Assembly: GCF_009184545.1 (NCBI RefSeq)
Contig: NZ_QJOW01000001.1
Span: 620,001 to 684,000, forward strand
DNA length: 64,000 nt
Origin: Halosegnis rubeus
Lineage (GTDB): Archaea > Halobacteriota > Halobacteria > Halobacteriales > Haloarculaceae
Direction: 5' to 3'
Positions 8,341 to 17,400 of the stretch are shown here, piece after piece; position 1 is the first letter of the stretch, and every line of letters begins with the position of its first letter. The notes beneath the pieces were generated by a model that worked only from the letters and a program-made list of their open reading frames with translations, made no database searches and had not been told where the DNA came from. The translations under genes and the position numbers were made by a program.

Positions 8341-8390
8341 GGTCTCATGTTAGGCCAAACAGCGCATAAGGATTCCCCCCGTTCCGTCGC

Positions 8391-9038
8391 TCAGGCCGAT
8401 TCCGGCTCCCGCTCGGAGTCCGTCTCGCCGTCGGACTCTGATTCGCCGTCGGAGTTTGCCTCCCCGTTCGATGCCGAGGCTCGGGTCGTCCCGGTCTCCT
8501 CCGTCGCACTCGTGGCTCGGCCCTGTTCGCGGCCCTCTCTGAGCGCGCGGTCGATGTCGTCCTCGCCGGCCGGCGCGACGGTGACGACGTTTCCGCCGCC
8601 GGGGTCCATCACGACGATTTCGGTACTGACCTCGATCGGGCGGTCCATCGCTCGCGCCCGGTAGTAGGGGTTGAAGCCGCCGTCGTCGAGCTTGACCTCG
8701 CCGCCGTCGCTCGTCACCCGTTCCGTCACCGTCCCGGTGTTCCCTCGCAGCGAAGAGGAGTCGGTCGTCTTGCTCCCCGACCCACCAGTGCCGATGCCCA
8801 ACCGTCGGTAGCCGGCGAGGGTCGCGCCGCTCGCCAGCAGAAAGACGAGCGTCATCAGGAGGATAATCGCCACGCCGCCGATGAGTGGACTCAACAGGAC
8901 GCCGACGAGTCCGGCCACCGTCAGCCCCGAGCCGAGCACGATGAAGTTGGCACCCGGCGCGAGCGCCTCCGCCAACATCAACCCCGCCCCCACCAACAGC
9001 AACACCATCGACAGGGGCAGCCCGAAGATATCGACCAT
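8391..9038 (-). CDS. NfeD family membrane protein
   Basis: A 215-residue protein with three to four membrane helices in the first ~95 residues (LPLSMVLLLVGAGLMLAEAL, FIVLGSGLTVAGLVGVLL, GGVAIILLMTLVFLLASGATLAG). An OB-fold-like domain follows (GNTGTVTERVTSDGGEVKLDDG...RPIEVSTEIVVMDPGGGNVVTVAP), then a Ser/Glu-rich disordered tail of ~50 residues. This is the short NfeD1b type without the ClpP-like protease domain; such proteins bind SPFH partners. It is transcribed just before the SPFH gene at 7177, with a 50-base gap, so the pair is probably an operon. Confidence 0.9.
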   Translation of the reverse strand: MVDIFGLPLSMVLLLVGAGLMLAEALAPGANFIVLGSGLTVAGLVGVLLSPLIGGVAIILLMTLVFLLASGATLAGYRRLGIGTGGSGSKTTDSSSLRGNTGTVTERVTSDGGEVKLDDGGFNPYYRARAMDRPIEVSTEIVVMDPGGGNVVTVAPAGEDDIDRALREGREQGRATSATEETGTTRASASNGEANSDGESESDGETDSEREPESA

Positions 9039-9075
9039 GGGGCCGATAGGCTCCCCGGTCGCGTAAGCGTTCGCC

Positions 9076-9324
9076 TCAGAGCACCCCGCTCGCGAGCCGC
9101 ACCAACACCAGCGTCGTGAACAGTGCTCCGAGCAGGACGAACGCCGCGTGCTCGGCGGAGATGTCGCCGGGCGTTATCGGGTCGCGCTCGTCGCTCCGAA
9201 CGAACGACTCGCCTTCCGTCGCGACGTTCAACGCACCGGCGTCATCGGCTTCGTCGGCTCCGTCGTCTTCCTCGTCGTCCCACACGCCGGGCGGGTCGTC
9301 CCACTCGCGCTCGTCGTCGGTCAT
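9076..9324 (-). CDS. DUF7312-like small single-TM acidic protein
   Basis: An 82-residue protein with a strongly acidic N-terminal half (DEREWDDPPGVWDDEEDDG) and one C-terminal membrane helix (ISAEHAAFVLLGALFTTLVLVRLASG, about 55-80), so it is probably tail-anchored with the acidic part in the cytoplasm. I recall a haloarchaeal family of this shape (DUF7312) but cannot confirm it. It sits between metG and the NfeD/SPFH pair on the same strand with a 37-base gap on either side, so co-transcription is likely. Function unknown. Confidence 0.75.
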   Translation of the reverse strand: MTDDEREWDDPPGVWDDEEDDGADEADDAGALNVATEGESFVRSDERDPITPGDISAEHAAFVLLGALFTTLVLVRLASGVL

Positions 9325-9361
9325 ACCCGCAGTACTGCCCTCGATAAGAAAAGTGCGCGGG

Positions 9362-11473
9362 CTACCGGACGCGCGTACCGACGGCGCTGTCGTCGTGAGT
9401 CGTCAACAGGTCCGCCTGCCCGCCCGCCGCGAGCACCATCCCGTTCGACTCGACGCCGAACAGCTCGGCCGGCTCCATGTTCGCGACGACGACGACCTTC
9501 GTTCCCGGAAGCGCGTCGAGGTCGTGTAGCTGTTTGATGCCGGCGACGATCTGGCGGACCTCGTGGCCGATGTCGACCTCCAGTTTCGCGAGCTCGTCGG
9601 CCCCCTCGATACCTTCCGCGGCTCGAATCTCGCCGACACGGAGGTCGAGGTCCTGGAACTCCTCGAAGCCGATGGTGTTCTCGACGATCGGTTCGAGGTC
9701 ACCATCTTCGCCCTCGCTTGCATCTCTGTCGTCCGTCTCTTCGCTCTCCTCGCTCGCGTCCTCGACGCGCGATTCGAGGTCGGCGTTGAGTTCCTCGACG
9801 GTGTCGTCTTCGATTTGCTCGAACAGCTCCGTCGGCTCACCGAACTCCGCTGGCGGGGCCTCAAGCGCGTCCGAGAGGGCGGCCTCGTGGACGCTGCCGT
9901 CCTCGCCCAACTGCGCCCACAGCTCCTCGGCCTTGCCCGGCAGCACCGGCTCCATGAGCACGGCCGTCGCCTTCACGAGCTGGACGCAGTCGCGGATGAC
10001 CTGTGCCGCGCGCTCGGGGTCCTCGTCGGTGAGCTTCCACGGCTCGTTGCGCTGGATGTACTCGTTGCCGAAGCGCGCGAGGTCGATGGGTGCCTCGCCC
10101 AGCCCCCGCACCGAGTAGTCGTTGACGGCCTCGTGGACGGCACCGATTGCCCCGTCGATGTGTTCGCGCACGTCCTCGCTCACGTCGGCGTCGGGCGTGC
10201 CGTCGAAGTTGCGCTCGGCGAACAGCAGCGACCGGTAGGCGAAGTTGCCGAGCACGCCAACGAGGTCGTTGTTCGTCCGCTCCTGTAGCGCGTCCCACGA
10301 GAAGTTCACGTCGGCGGTGAACTCCGAGCCGGTGATGACCTGGTACCGGAACAGGTCGGGGTCGAGACCGGTTTCGAGGTAGTCGTCGGCCCACACCGCA
10401 CGGTTTCGGCTCGTGGAGAAGGCCTCTCCCGCGAGGTTGACGAACCCGCAGGCCATCACGGCACGGGGTTCGTTGTAGCCCGCTCCGCGGAGCATCGCCG
10501 GCCAGAAGACGGTGTGGTGTTGGATGATGTCCTGGCCGATGACGTGGATGAGATCGCCGCCGTCATCATTCCACGTCTCGTCCCACTGTACGCCGGGACG
10601 CGTCTCGCCGTCGAACTGCCACGCGGCCTCCCAGTCGAAGTCGGACTCCTCGCTGTACTGTTTCGTCGCGGCGACGTACTCGATTGGGGCGTCGACCCAG
10701 ACGTAGAGCACGAGGTCCTCCTCGCCTTCGCCGGGGTAGTCGATTCCCCAGTCCATGTCGCGGGTGATACAGAGGTCCTCGAGTTCGCCCTCAACCCACT
10801 CGCGGGGCTGATTTTGCGCGTTGTCGGTTCCTTCGAGTCGGTCGAGAAATCCGGACAGATACTCCTGGAAGTCGCCGAGCCGGAGGAACTTGTGCTCGCG
10901 GGTGCGGTACTCGGCCGGATTTCCCGTGAGGGTCGAGACCGGGTCCTCGATTTCGCCCGGCTCGAGGTGACGCTGGCAGCCGTCGTCGCACTCGTCGCCG
11001 CGGGCCGTCTCCCCGCAGTAGGGGCAGGTCCCCTCGACGTAGCGGTCCGGGAGCGGTTGGTCCTCGTCGGCGTCCCACGCCACCTGAATCTCCCGCTCGA
11101 AGACGTGGTCGTTGTCGAGCCACGACCGGACGAACGACTGGGTGAGTTCGGTGTTGGTCGCGTCGTGGGTGTCGCCGTAGTGGTCGAACTCGACGTTGAA
11201 CTTCGGGAACGTCCGTTCGTACTGGTCGTGGTACTCGTAGGCGTACGACTCGGGGTCGACGCCGGCCTCGGCGGCGTTAACGGCGATGGGCGTCCCGTGC
11301 ATGTCCGAACCGGAGACGAACGCCGTCTCTTGACCGAGACTGTCGAGCGCGCGAGCGAGCGCGTCCCCGCTCACGTACGTGCGCAGGTGGCCGACGTGGA
11401 GGTCACCGTTGGCGTACGGCAGCCCGCAGGTGACCACCGCCGGCTCGTCGGTGGGATAGTCGTCGCGTGTCAT
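9362..11473 (-). CDS. metG: Methionyl-tRNA synthetase
   Basis: A 703-residue class I synthetase that charges tRNA-Met in the cytoplasm. Visible parts are the HIGH-type motif in YANGDLHVGHLRTYVSGD (about 20-37), a zinc knuckle CPYCGETARGDECDDGC (about 145-161), the KMSKS equivalent AFSTSRNRAVW (about 355-365) and the anticodon-binding helical domain. A Glu/Asp-rich linker (about 555-600) leads to a fused EMAP-II/Arc1p-like tRNA-binding domain from about 605 to the end (LDLRVGEIRAAEGIEGADELAKLEVDIG). The linker is a typical haloarchaeal acidic insertion. The ATG is followed at once by a conserved N-terminus (PAVVTCGLPYANGD), which fixes the start. Confidence 0.97.
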   Translation of the reverse strand: MTRDDYPTDEPAVVTCGLPYANGDLHVGHLRTYVSGDALARALDSLGQETAFVSGSDMHGTPIAVNAAEAGVDPESYAYEYHDQYERTFPKFNVEFDHYGDTHDATNTELTQSFVRSWLDNDHVFEREIQVAWDADEDQPLPDRYVEGTCPYCGETARGDECDDGCQRHLEPGEIEDPVSTLTGNPAEYRTREHKFLRLGDFQEYLSGFLDRLEGTDNAQNQPREWVEGELEDLCITRDMDWGIDYPGEGEEDLVLYVWVDAPIEYVAATKQYSEESDFDWEAAWQFDGETRPGVQWDETWNDDGGDLIHVIGQDIIQHHTVFWPAMLRGAGYNEPRAVMACGFVNLAGEAFSTSRNRAVWADDYLETGLDPDLFRYQVITGSEFTADVNFSWDALQERTNNDLVGVLGNFAYRSLLFAERNFDGTPDADVSEDVREHIDGAIGAVHEAVNDYSVRGLGEAPIDLARFGNEYIQRNEPWKLTDEDPERAAQVIRDCVQLVKATAVLMEPVLPGKAEELWAQLGEDGSVHEAALSDALEAPPAEFGEPTELFEQIEDDTVEELNADLESRVEDASEESEETDDRDASEGEDGDLEPIVENTIGFEEFQDLDLRVGEIRAAEGIEGADELAKLEVDIGHEVRQIVAGIKQLHDLDALPGTKVVVVANMEPAELFGVESNGMVLAAGGQADLLTTHDDSAVGTRVR

Positions 11474-11521
11474 ACTTCTGCTAGTCCCGTGGGCGACCTA
11501 AACCCCCCCGATTCGGGACTC

Positions 11522-12064
11522 TCACAACACCGAGGTGAGGGTATCGAAGAAGGCAATCCACACGAGCAGTCGGCCGACGCTGCCGACGAAGGTGGCGGCG
11601 GCGAACTTCGCGTAGTTCTCCTCTAAGACGGTGAACGCGTAAATGGAGATCGTGTCGGGGAAGAAGGGAATCGAGAGTGCGAACGCGAGCCCGATGTAGC
11701 CGTACTCCTGTGCGACCTCGACGGTCTTGCGTTCTGACCACGCGACCACGTCGATCGGCGAGCGCCGGAGCGCGCGAATTACGGGGCCGGACTCCTTGAC
11801 GCCGTGACCGACGCGGAAGGCGAACACCGAGCCGGCGGCTTTCCCCAGCCCGGAAACGAGGATGAGAATGGTCAACTCGACAGCCGGCGGGAGACCGAGA
11901 TTCGGCGTCGCAAAGAGGACAATCTCGCTCGGCAGCGGGAGGACGACGGCGATGAGAAACGAGTAGACAGCTACGGCGAGCAGCGAGAGGAGACCGCTCG
12001 ACGACTCGACGAACTCCACGAGCGGCGAGAAGTCGAAGCCGAAAACCAACGGGATCAGTGACAC
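11522..12064 (-). CDS. VTT/DedA-type membrane protein
   Basis: A 180-residue polytopic membrane protein. Helices are visible around LLSLLAVAVYSFLIAVVLPLPSEIVLFA (with the conserved P-x-P/E-x segment), VELTILILVSGLGKAAGSVFAFRVGHG (small-residue G-x-x-x-G helix), YIGLAFALSIPFFPDTISIYAFTVLE and FAAATFVGSVGRLLVWIAFF. The pattern matches the SNARE-associated/VTT (DedA) fold, whose members act as lipid scramblases or undecaprenyl-type carriers. The substrate here is unknown. It is encoded 48 bases upstream of metG on the same strand. An overlapping frame in this span is a shadow. Confidence 0.85.
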   Translation of the reverse strand: MSLIPLVFGFDFSPLVEFVESSSGLLSLLAVAVYSFLIAVVLPLPSEIVLFATPNLGLPPAVELTILILVSGLGKAAGSVFAFRVGHGVKESGPVIRALRRSPIDVVAWSERKTVEVAQEYGYIGLAFALSIPFFPDTISIYAFTVLEENYAKFAAATFVGSVGRLLVWIAFFDTLTSVL

Positions 12065-12105
12065 ATCGAATCACTTGCCCGGGGCCTGCCTAAGCGTATC
12101 GCTCT

Positions 12106-13164
12106 CTACCGGAGTCTATCGAGGTCTGTGAGGAACGCACACAGCGTCTCGCGAGTGACGTGCGGCTGCATCACGAACCGGGCCTCGCCCCGTTCGGTGC
12201 GCGAGAGCCGCCACCCGGCGTCGCGAACTGCGTCGATTGCCTCGGTACCGATGTCGGCCGCGACCAGTGGGAGCGTCGGCGAGACGACCTCGTCGCCCCG
12301 CAAACGAAGCTCCGCCGCGAGCCACTCCGCGTTCGCCTGTGAGGTCTCGTACTGCTCGCGGTAGCCGTCCGGCCACAGCGCGTCGAGCGCCGCGACCGCG
12401 CTCGCGACGCCCGCTCCCGAGCGCGTCCCCGTGAGCGTGATCTGGCTGGTAGATTCGAGATACGGCGTGTCGACGGCGAGCTCGGCGAGCAGCGACTCCT
12501 CGCGCGCCAGCAGCCCGCCGGCCGGTACGACCGCCTGCCCCATCTTGTGCGGGTCGATGGTGAGCGTGTCGACGGCGGCGTCGGCAAAGCCCCACGCGTA
12601 GTCGGTGAACGGGAGGACGAACCCGCCCCACGCGGCGTCGACGTGGAGGAGTGGGTCGCCGGGCGCGTCGGCGGTGAGGTCGGCGAGGGCGGGAATCGGG
12701 TCCACGCGCCCATACTCGGTCGAGCCGGCGACGCCGACGACGGCGACCGTGTCCGCGTCGAGTAGCTCCTCGACTGCCTCCAGCGAGACGGTGTAGCCGT
12801 CGAGCGGGGCGACCCGGAGTTCGACACCGAGCACGTTGGCGGCCTTGGTAAACGAGAAGTGCCCCGAGGCCGGGACGACGACGTTCGGGTCGGGAGTGTC
12901 AGCGCGGTTTCGGGCGAGCCGGAGCGCCTGAACGTTCGCCTCGGTGCCGCCGGAAGCGACGTAACCCGCCGGCTCATCGAGCCCGGCAACCTCGCCGAGC
13001 CGGTCGACCACCGTCGATTCGAGGTCGGCGACGGTGTCGTAGGTTCCGGGGTCGCCCGGGTTGGTGGCGATGAACCGCTCTGCGGCCTCACGGGCGGCCG
13101 GGTGTGGCTCCGTACACATCGAAGAGAGCACGCGCGAGAACGACTGCGGAATCCCCAACTCCAT
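12106..13164 (-). CDS. mfnA: MfnA-type aspartate (tyrosine) decarboxylase
   Basis: A 352-residue PLP enzyme of the group II decarboxylase family. The PLP lysine is in [17 protein letters not shown] (about Lys-214), the cofactor Asp in [15 protein letters not shown], and the substrate side contains [16 protein letters not shown]. Archaeal MfnA decarboxylates tyrosine for methanofuran in methanogens. In haloarchaea and Thermococcales, which lack methanofuran, the homologue is taken to decarboxylate L-aspartate to beta-alanine for coenzyme A; I favour that role. The start at 13164 gives the conserved [21 protein letters not shown] opening. Monocistronic, divergent from the hydratase gene with a 90-base gap. 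Confidence 0.92.
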   Translation of the reverse strand: MELGIPQSFSRVLSSMCTEPHPAAREAAERFIATNPGDPGTYDTVADLESTVVDRLGEVAGLDEPAGYVASGGTEANVQALRLARNRADTPDPNVVVPASGHFSFTKAANVLGVELRVAPLDGYTVSLEAVEELLDADTVAVVGVAGSTEYGRVDPIPALADLTADAPGDPLLHVDAAWGGFVLPFTDYAWGFADAAVDTLTIDPHKMGQAVVPAGGLLAREESLLAELAVDTPYLESTSQITLTGTRSGAGVASAVAALDALWPDGYREQYETSQANAEWLAAELRLRGDEVVSPTLPLVAADIGTEAIDAVRDAGWRLSRTERGEARFVMQPHVTRETLCAFLTDLDRLR

Positions 13165-13254
13165 CTACCGACACGAGGCGGACGAGCGACTTTAATGACT
13201 CTACTTCGCTGATCGCGTGGGTGGACTTATTTGCCGGGCCGGAGACCCTCGGGT

Positions 13255-14022
13255 ATGAGCGAGCGAGTCGCACTGGCGTTCGACGGCGACGTAGCGACGC
13301 TGACTATCGACCGGCCCGCGCACCTGAACGCGCTCGACACCGCCACGCTGGAGGCGCTCGATGCGGCACTGGAGGAGGCCCGCGGCGAGGCGCAAGCGCT
13401 CGTCATCACGGGTGCTGGTGACGACGCCTTCGTCGCCGGCGCGGATATCGCGGAGATGGCCGAGATGAATACGACCGAGGCCGAGGCGTACTCCCGGCTC
13501 GGTCACGACGTGATGTCGGCCGTCGAATCGTTCCCCGCGCCCGTCATCGCGGCCATCAACGGCTACGCAATCGGCGGCGGCTGTGAACTCGCCTTGGCGT
13601 GTGACTTCCGGGTCGCGAGCGAGCGGGCCGTCGTCGGACACACGGAGATCGACCTCGGTATCACGCCGGGATGGGGTGGCACACAGCGGCTCCCCCGACT
13701 CGTCGGCGACGAGACGGCGCGTCGACTCATCATGTTCGGCGAGCGGATCGACGCGAGCGACGCCTACAACCTCGGACTCGTCGGCGAGGTCATCGCCCAC
13801 GACGACTTAGACGACCACGCCGCCGCGATGGCAGCCGACCTCGCGGCGAAGCCGACGACCGCGATGAGGGCCGCCAAGGAATCACTCAACCAGGCCCGAA
13901 CGACCGACCTCGCTGCTGGTCTCGACTTCGAGCGCCGGACCTGGGCGTCGCTGTTCGACACCGACGACCAGCGCGAGGGGATGGCGGCGTTCCTCGACGA
14001 CCGCGACCCCGACTTCGAGTAG
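13255..14022 (+). CDS. Enoyl-CoA hydratase/isomerase family protein
   Basis: A 255-residue crotonase-fold protein. The oxyanion-hole segments are AFVAGADIAEMAEM (about 60-73) and AINGYAIGGGCELALACDFRVAS (about 99-121). The two catalytic glutamates expected of a hydratase are in GGCELALA and GHTEIDLGITPGWGGTQRLPRLVG. It therefore probably hydrates crotonyl/enoyl-CoA to the 3-hydroxyacyl-CoA in fatty-acid or amino-acid breakdown. I used the ATG at 13255; the frame's TTG at 13231 precedes the likely leaderless start. No other beta-oxidation gene is adjacent, but an acyl-CoA dehydrogenase occurs at 56.1 kb. Confidence 0.92.
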   Translation: MSERVALAFDGDVATLTIDRPAHLNALDTATLEALDAALEEARGEAQALVITGAGDDAFVAGADIAEMAEMNTTEAEAYSRLGHDVMSAVESFPAPVIAAINGYAIGGGCELALACDFRVASERAVVGHTEIDLGITPGWGGTQRLPRLVGDETARRLIMFGERIDASDAYNLGLVGEVIAHDDLDDHAAAMAADLAAKPTTAMRAAKESLNQARTTDLAAGLDFERRTWASLFDTDDQREGMAAFLDDRDPDFE

Positions 14023-14031
14023 CAGATCGCG

Positions 14032-15327
14032 TCAGGTCACGGCGGGTGCGGTCTCTTCCACCTCTGAGTAGGTCAACACGAGCGCGACGGCCGCGAGCGC
14101 CGCGACCGCGAAGAAGGGCCACGCGAAGCCGAATCGGACGAGCACGCCCGACACGAGCGGCCCGGCGGCGATGCCGAAGCCGAACGCCGTCGTGAGGACC
14201 GACAAGGTGGTGCCGGACTCCCCCTCGCGGGCGAGGTCACCCGCTACGGCCAGTCCGGGGGCAAACACCATAGCCACCGAGATTCCCTGGAGGAGCCGAA
14301 ACGCGAGCATCAACAGCGAGCCGGTGCCGACGCCGGCGACGGTCGCCGGGAGTGTGGCCGCGAGTGACGGAATCAGCCCCTGTAACGCGAGCGAGGGAAT
14401 CAGGAGGACGAACCCCCACACGAGGAAGGGTCGCCGGCCGTAGCGGTCGGACGCCCGACCGATTGGCACCTGAAAGAGCACGTTCGCGATGACGACCGCC
14501 GCGAACTGAACTGAGAAGAGAAACGGCGTCTGGTTGAGTTGTGCGTTGATGACCTCCTGGAGCGTCGCGAAGATACCGATTCCCGTCGCCATCAAGAACG
14601 TGCCGATCCCGACGACGAAGACGGGGTCGAGTCCGTCTTCGGTGCGGATTCGAATCGAGAGGTCCTCGCTCGCGGAGCCTTCGAGGTCCTCTGGGTCATC
14701 GACGAGAACCGAGACGAGGACGAACGCGACGAGCGCACCGACGACCGCCACGGCAAAGGCGGCGTCGAAGCCCGACACCGTCGCCCCGAGCAGGTCATAG
14801 CTGACGACCGTCTCCGAGGCGACCCCGCCCGTGATGAGCAGTCCGGCGACGATTGGACCGAAGCCGAAGCCGATGAGCCTGAAGGTATTGAAGATCCCGA
14901 AGTCGTTGCCGCGGCCGGCGTCGTCGCTGTAGTCGTTGACCAGCGCGAGCACGATGGGGACCGTCAGCGCCGCGCCGATACCCTGCATCGCCCGCGCGCC
15001 GAGTACGGCCCAGTAGGAGGTGACGAACGGGTAGATTGCGCTCCCGACCGCGAGCACGACCAGCCCGGCGAGGATGTAGCGTTTCCGCGCGCCGGTCCGG
15101 TCGGAGAGTCGGCCGCTGAACGGCTGGAGCGAACTGTTGAGCAGACCGAACAGCGAGAGCACGACGCCGATGAGCAGCTCCGTCGAGAAGCCGTCGAGAC
15201 CGACGAGCGATATCTCCCCTGAAGCGATGTACAGCGGGAGGACGATAATGAGAAAGGAGTTGCCGAGCGAGTCTGCCATCCGGGCGAAGGCCAGCGCGAG
15301 CACGCGGTTGTCTGTCCTCAGAACCAT
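14032..15327 (-). CDS. MFS transporter
   Basis: A 431-residue major-facilitator protein with 12 predicted helices. The MFS loop 2-3 motif is visible as FSGRLSDRTGARKRYILAG (about 75-93), and its repeat in the second half as QVPIGRASDRYGRRPFLVWG. A cytoplasmic acidic stretch (DDPEDLEGSASEDLSIRIRTEDG) separates the two six-helix bundles. Similarity is to proton-driven drug/sugar efflux types, but the substrate cannot be told from sequence. It is convergent with the hydratase gene (9-base gap) and 26 bases downstream of the lipoprotein gene on the same strand. Confidence 0.9.
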   Translation of the reverse strand: MVLRTDNRVLALAFARMADSLGNSFLIIVLPLYIASGEISLVGLDGFSTELLIGVVLSLFGLLNSSLQPFSGRLSDRTGARKRYILAGLVVLAVGSAIYPFVTSYWAVLGARAMQGIGAALTVPIVLALVNDYSDDAGRGNDFGIFNTFRLIGFGFGPIVAGLLITGGVASETVVSYDLLGATVSGFDAAFAVAVVGALVAFVLVSVLVDDPEDLEGSASEDLSIRIRTEDGLDPVFVVGIGTFLMATGIGIFATLQEVINAQLNQTPFLFSVQFAAVVIANVLFQVPIGRASDRYGRRPFLVWGFVLLIPSLALQGLIPSLAATLPATVAGVGTGSLLMLAFRLLQGISVAMVFAPGLAVAGDLAREGESGTTLSVLTTAFGFGIAAGPLVSGVLVRFGFAWPFFAVAALAAVALVLTYSEVEETAPAVT

Positions 15328-15353
15328 TCACCCGACATAGCGGCGAGTCGGTC

Positions 15354-16397
15354 TTAAATCCAGACGCCTGTCGTCGGCGTTGGCGTCGCCGTCCCGTCGT
15401 TGAGCCGTCCGATTGCCTCCGGGCCGACGGCGATGTCGGCGTAGATGACCCGGCCGTCGCGCGCGACGCCAACGTGCTCGATATCGAGGTCTCGCTCCTC
15501 GTCTTCGTCGGCAAACAAATTGTCGAGGAGCGACCGGAGCCGGTCGCGCGACAGCAGGTCCGCGGGGTCGAAGACGACGGCCACCCGCAGTCTGTCGGGG
15601 TCGAACCGATAACTGAAGACGAGTCCCTTCGCCAGCGCGAGCGCATTCCCGCTGTCTCCCGCCGTCTCCTGTTGGAGCACCGCCAGCCCCGCCTCGGAGA
15701 CCCCGGCCACGAGGGGGTGGCCGTCCGTCACCGACAGGCAGTGCCGGACGGGAGCGCGCTCGGTGAGTCGCGTTCCGTTGCCCGTCCGGGCGTCGATAGC
15801 TGCGTGGACGCCCTCGAGCGCGTCCAAATCGAGTCCGAGCGTGACGCTCGCGACGAGCGCGTTCGAGTCGTAGCCGACGCCGAACGTGAAGTCCGGCGGC
15901 TCGGGCTGGTCCGGTCCCTGGAACTGGGGCCAGTTACGCCCCAGTGCGGGAGCGGAGGCGTAACACTGGTAGCCGCGGTACGTCCCTTCGGGCGTGACGA
16001 GCCCACCCTCGACGGGGCGGAAGGTGTCCTGTATCTCGGCGTCGATGGCGTCGGCGTCGAAGTTTCCCGTCGCGACGAGGGTGAGACCTGCCTGTCCGCG
16101 CTCAGGCCGGCCGTACCCCGTCGCGAGGAGTCGGTCCACGTCGTCGAGCGCGATTGCCTCGGAGAACTCTCGCGCGCGGTCGAGTCCCGACTGGAGTTCC
16201 GGCGGGAGTCGGTCGCTGTTCGCGCGCAGCGTCGGCACGTTCAGACCCGCGTAGAGGTAGCTGTCGGTGTCGAACACCGCACTGGCGTCGTGGTGCCAGC
16301 GGGCCGAACGGGGCGGGCCGTCGTCGAGGGCCGTACAGCCGGCGAGGGCGGTGACGCCGAGGGCACCGGCGGCGAGCACATCACGGCGGGAGGGCAC
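15354..16397 (-). CDS. Tat-exported lipoprotein, unknown function
   Basis: A 347-residue secreted protein. The N-terminus PSRRDVLAAGALGVTALAGC is a twin-arginine signal ending in a lipobox, so it is predicted to be exported folded and lipid-anchored at Cys-21. The start is a GTG at 16397; the longer in-frame extension to 16568 lacks coding character and would bury the signal. The mature part has alternating helices and strands with segments such as YLYAGLNVPTLRANSDRLPPELQSGLDRAREFSEAI and GLTLVATGNFDADAID; I recognise no catalytic motif. Such proteins are widespread in haloarchaea with no known role. It lies upstream of the MFS gene, so the two may be co-transcribed. Confidence 0.82.
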   Translation of the reverse strand: MPSRRDVLAAGALGVTALAGCTALDDGPPRSARWHHDASAVFDTDSYLYAGLNVPTLRANSDRLPPELQSGLDRAREFSEAIALDDVDRLLATGYGRPERGQAGLTLVATGNFDADAIDAEIQDTFRPVEGGLVTPEGTYRGYQCYASAPALGRNWPQFQGPDQPEPPDFTFGVGYDSNALVASVTLGLDLDALEGVHAAIDARTGNGTRLTERAPVRHCLSVTDGHPLVAGVSEAGLAVLQQETAGDSGNALALAKGLVFSYRFDPDRLRVAVVFDPADLLSRDRLRSLLDNLFADEDEERDLDIEHVGVARDGRVIYADIAVGPEAIGRLNDGTATPTPTTGVWI

Positions 16398-16493
16398 ACA
16401 CGTCTCTCCGTAGCCACGAAGTAAGGTGTTTCGTCCGCCCTGGCGGCTCCACAACCCCGGGTTTAAGTTCCGTCCCGAGTCAACCAGGGTACG

Positions 16494-16823
16494 ATGCAGT
16501 TCTGCGACGAGTGTGGCTCGATGATGCACGCCGACGGCGACACGTGGGTGTGTCGCTCCTGCGGGCACGAAGAGCTGCGCGATTCAGCAAGCGAGAGCGA
16601 GATGACAACGACCGAAGGACAAGAGGGCAACGAGGTCGTCGACATGTCCGAGGTCGACGACACGGAGATCGGCCCGACGACAGACGCGCGGTGTCCGAAC
16701 GACGACTGCGACGGTGAGCGCGCACGCTACGAGATGAAGCAGATTCGCGCCGCCGACGAGTCCGAGACTCGATTCTTCACCTGCGTCGAGTGCGGGAAGA
16801 AGTGGCGCGAAGACGACAACTGA
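16494..16823 (+). CDS. tfs: Transcription factor S (TFIIS/RPB9-like)
   Basis: A 109-residue RNA polymerase-associated factor with two zinc ribbons. The N-terminal one is MQFCDECGSMM...WVCRSCGHE (ligands about 4, 7, 21, 24). The C-terminal one is ARCPNDDCDGERARYEMKQIRAADESETRFFTCVECGKKWRE (about 67-105). The Asp-Glu pair in AADESET is the hairpin that reaches into the polymerase active site to stimulate transcript cleavage, so this is a functional TFS rather than an RPB9-like subunit. A TATA-like GTTTAAG about 30 bases before the ATG indicates a leaderless transcript. The linker between the ribbons is acidic, as usual here. Confidence 0.96.
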   Translation: MQFCDECGSMMHADGDTWVCRSCGHEELRDSASESEMTTTEGQEGNEVVDMSEVDDTEIGPTTDARCPNDDCDGERARYEMKQIRAADESETRFFTCVECGKKWREDDN

Positions 16824-16863
16824 CCGGACGTAGCTTTTCATAGCTGTGGGTCTTCGCTCCGGT

Positions 16864-17400
16864 ATGAGCGACCAGTGGCCCACGGTGCCCGACGGTGAAC
16901 TCGAACGAGGTGGGTGGCGGCTCGCCGACCGGACGCGTGAGCGCCTGTTCGAGTTGCCACGAGTCACCGTCGATGGCCACACGCGCCTGTACGAGGAGCC
17001 GAGCGTCGGCGAGCAGTTCGGTATCGACGAGCCGCTGTGTTTCTTCTTCGCAACGCGACTCGCCTTTCAGCCGGAACTACCGGGCGGGGCGAGCCGGCTC
17101 GTCGAGCCGATGATTCGGACGCGTGCCCGCTCGCAGTTTCTGGGCGACCTCCGCGAGCGCGGCTTTCTCGACCTGCAGTACCGGACCGACGACGATTTTC
17201 GGACCGCGGACGGCCACGCCGGACAGCTGACGACCGTTCGTGGCCGGTGTCGCGTCGGCGACCGGACGCTCGACGCGACCGGCTGGCTGGCCGTCTGGCA
17301 AAATGAGACGTTCTTCGTCGCCGGCGGCGGCTACCCGAACATCGACACCGAGCGAAACTACCGCGAGGAATTATTAAACCTGCTCCGAAACGTCAGATAG
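16864..17400 (+). CDS. Conserved hypothetical protein
   Basis: A 178-residue soluble protein I do not recognise. It starts MSDQWPTVPDGELERGGWRLAD and contains a beta-rich core (FELPRVTVDGHTRLYEEPSVGEQFGI, CFFFATRLAFQPELPG, LTTVRGRCRVGDRTLDATGWLAVWQNETFFVAGGGYP), ending in a helix ([13 protein letters not shown]). No signal peptide or membrane segment. It begins 40 bases after tfs on the same strand and overlaps the convergent trmI by 8 bases. Codon use looks like its neighbours, so I treat it as a native gene. Confidence 0.78.
   Translation: MSDQWPTVPDGELERGGWRLADRTRERLFELPRVTVDGHTRLYEEPSVGEQFGIDEPLCFFFATRLAFQPELPGGASRLVEPMIRTRARSQFLGDLRERGFLDLQYRTDDDFRTADGHAGQLTTVRGRCRVGDRTLDATGWLAVWQNETFFVAGGGYPNIDTERNYREELLNLLRNVR

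Noticed and set aside
10430-10470. Missing KMSKS motif in MetG
   Set aside because: Archaeal MetG uses a variant motif; FSTSR is present at about residue 357.
10514-11626. 370-codon plus-strand frame opposite metG
   Set aside because: It is a shadow produced by high GC; metG on the minus strand has all synthetase motifs.
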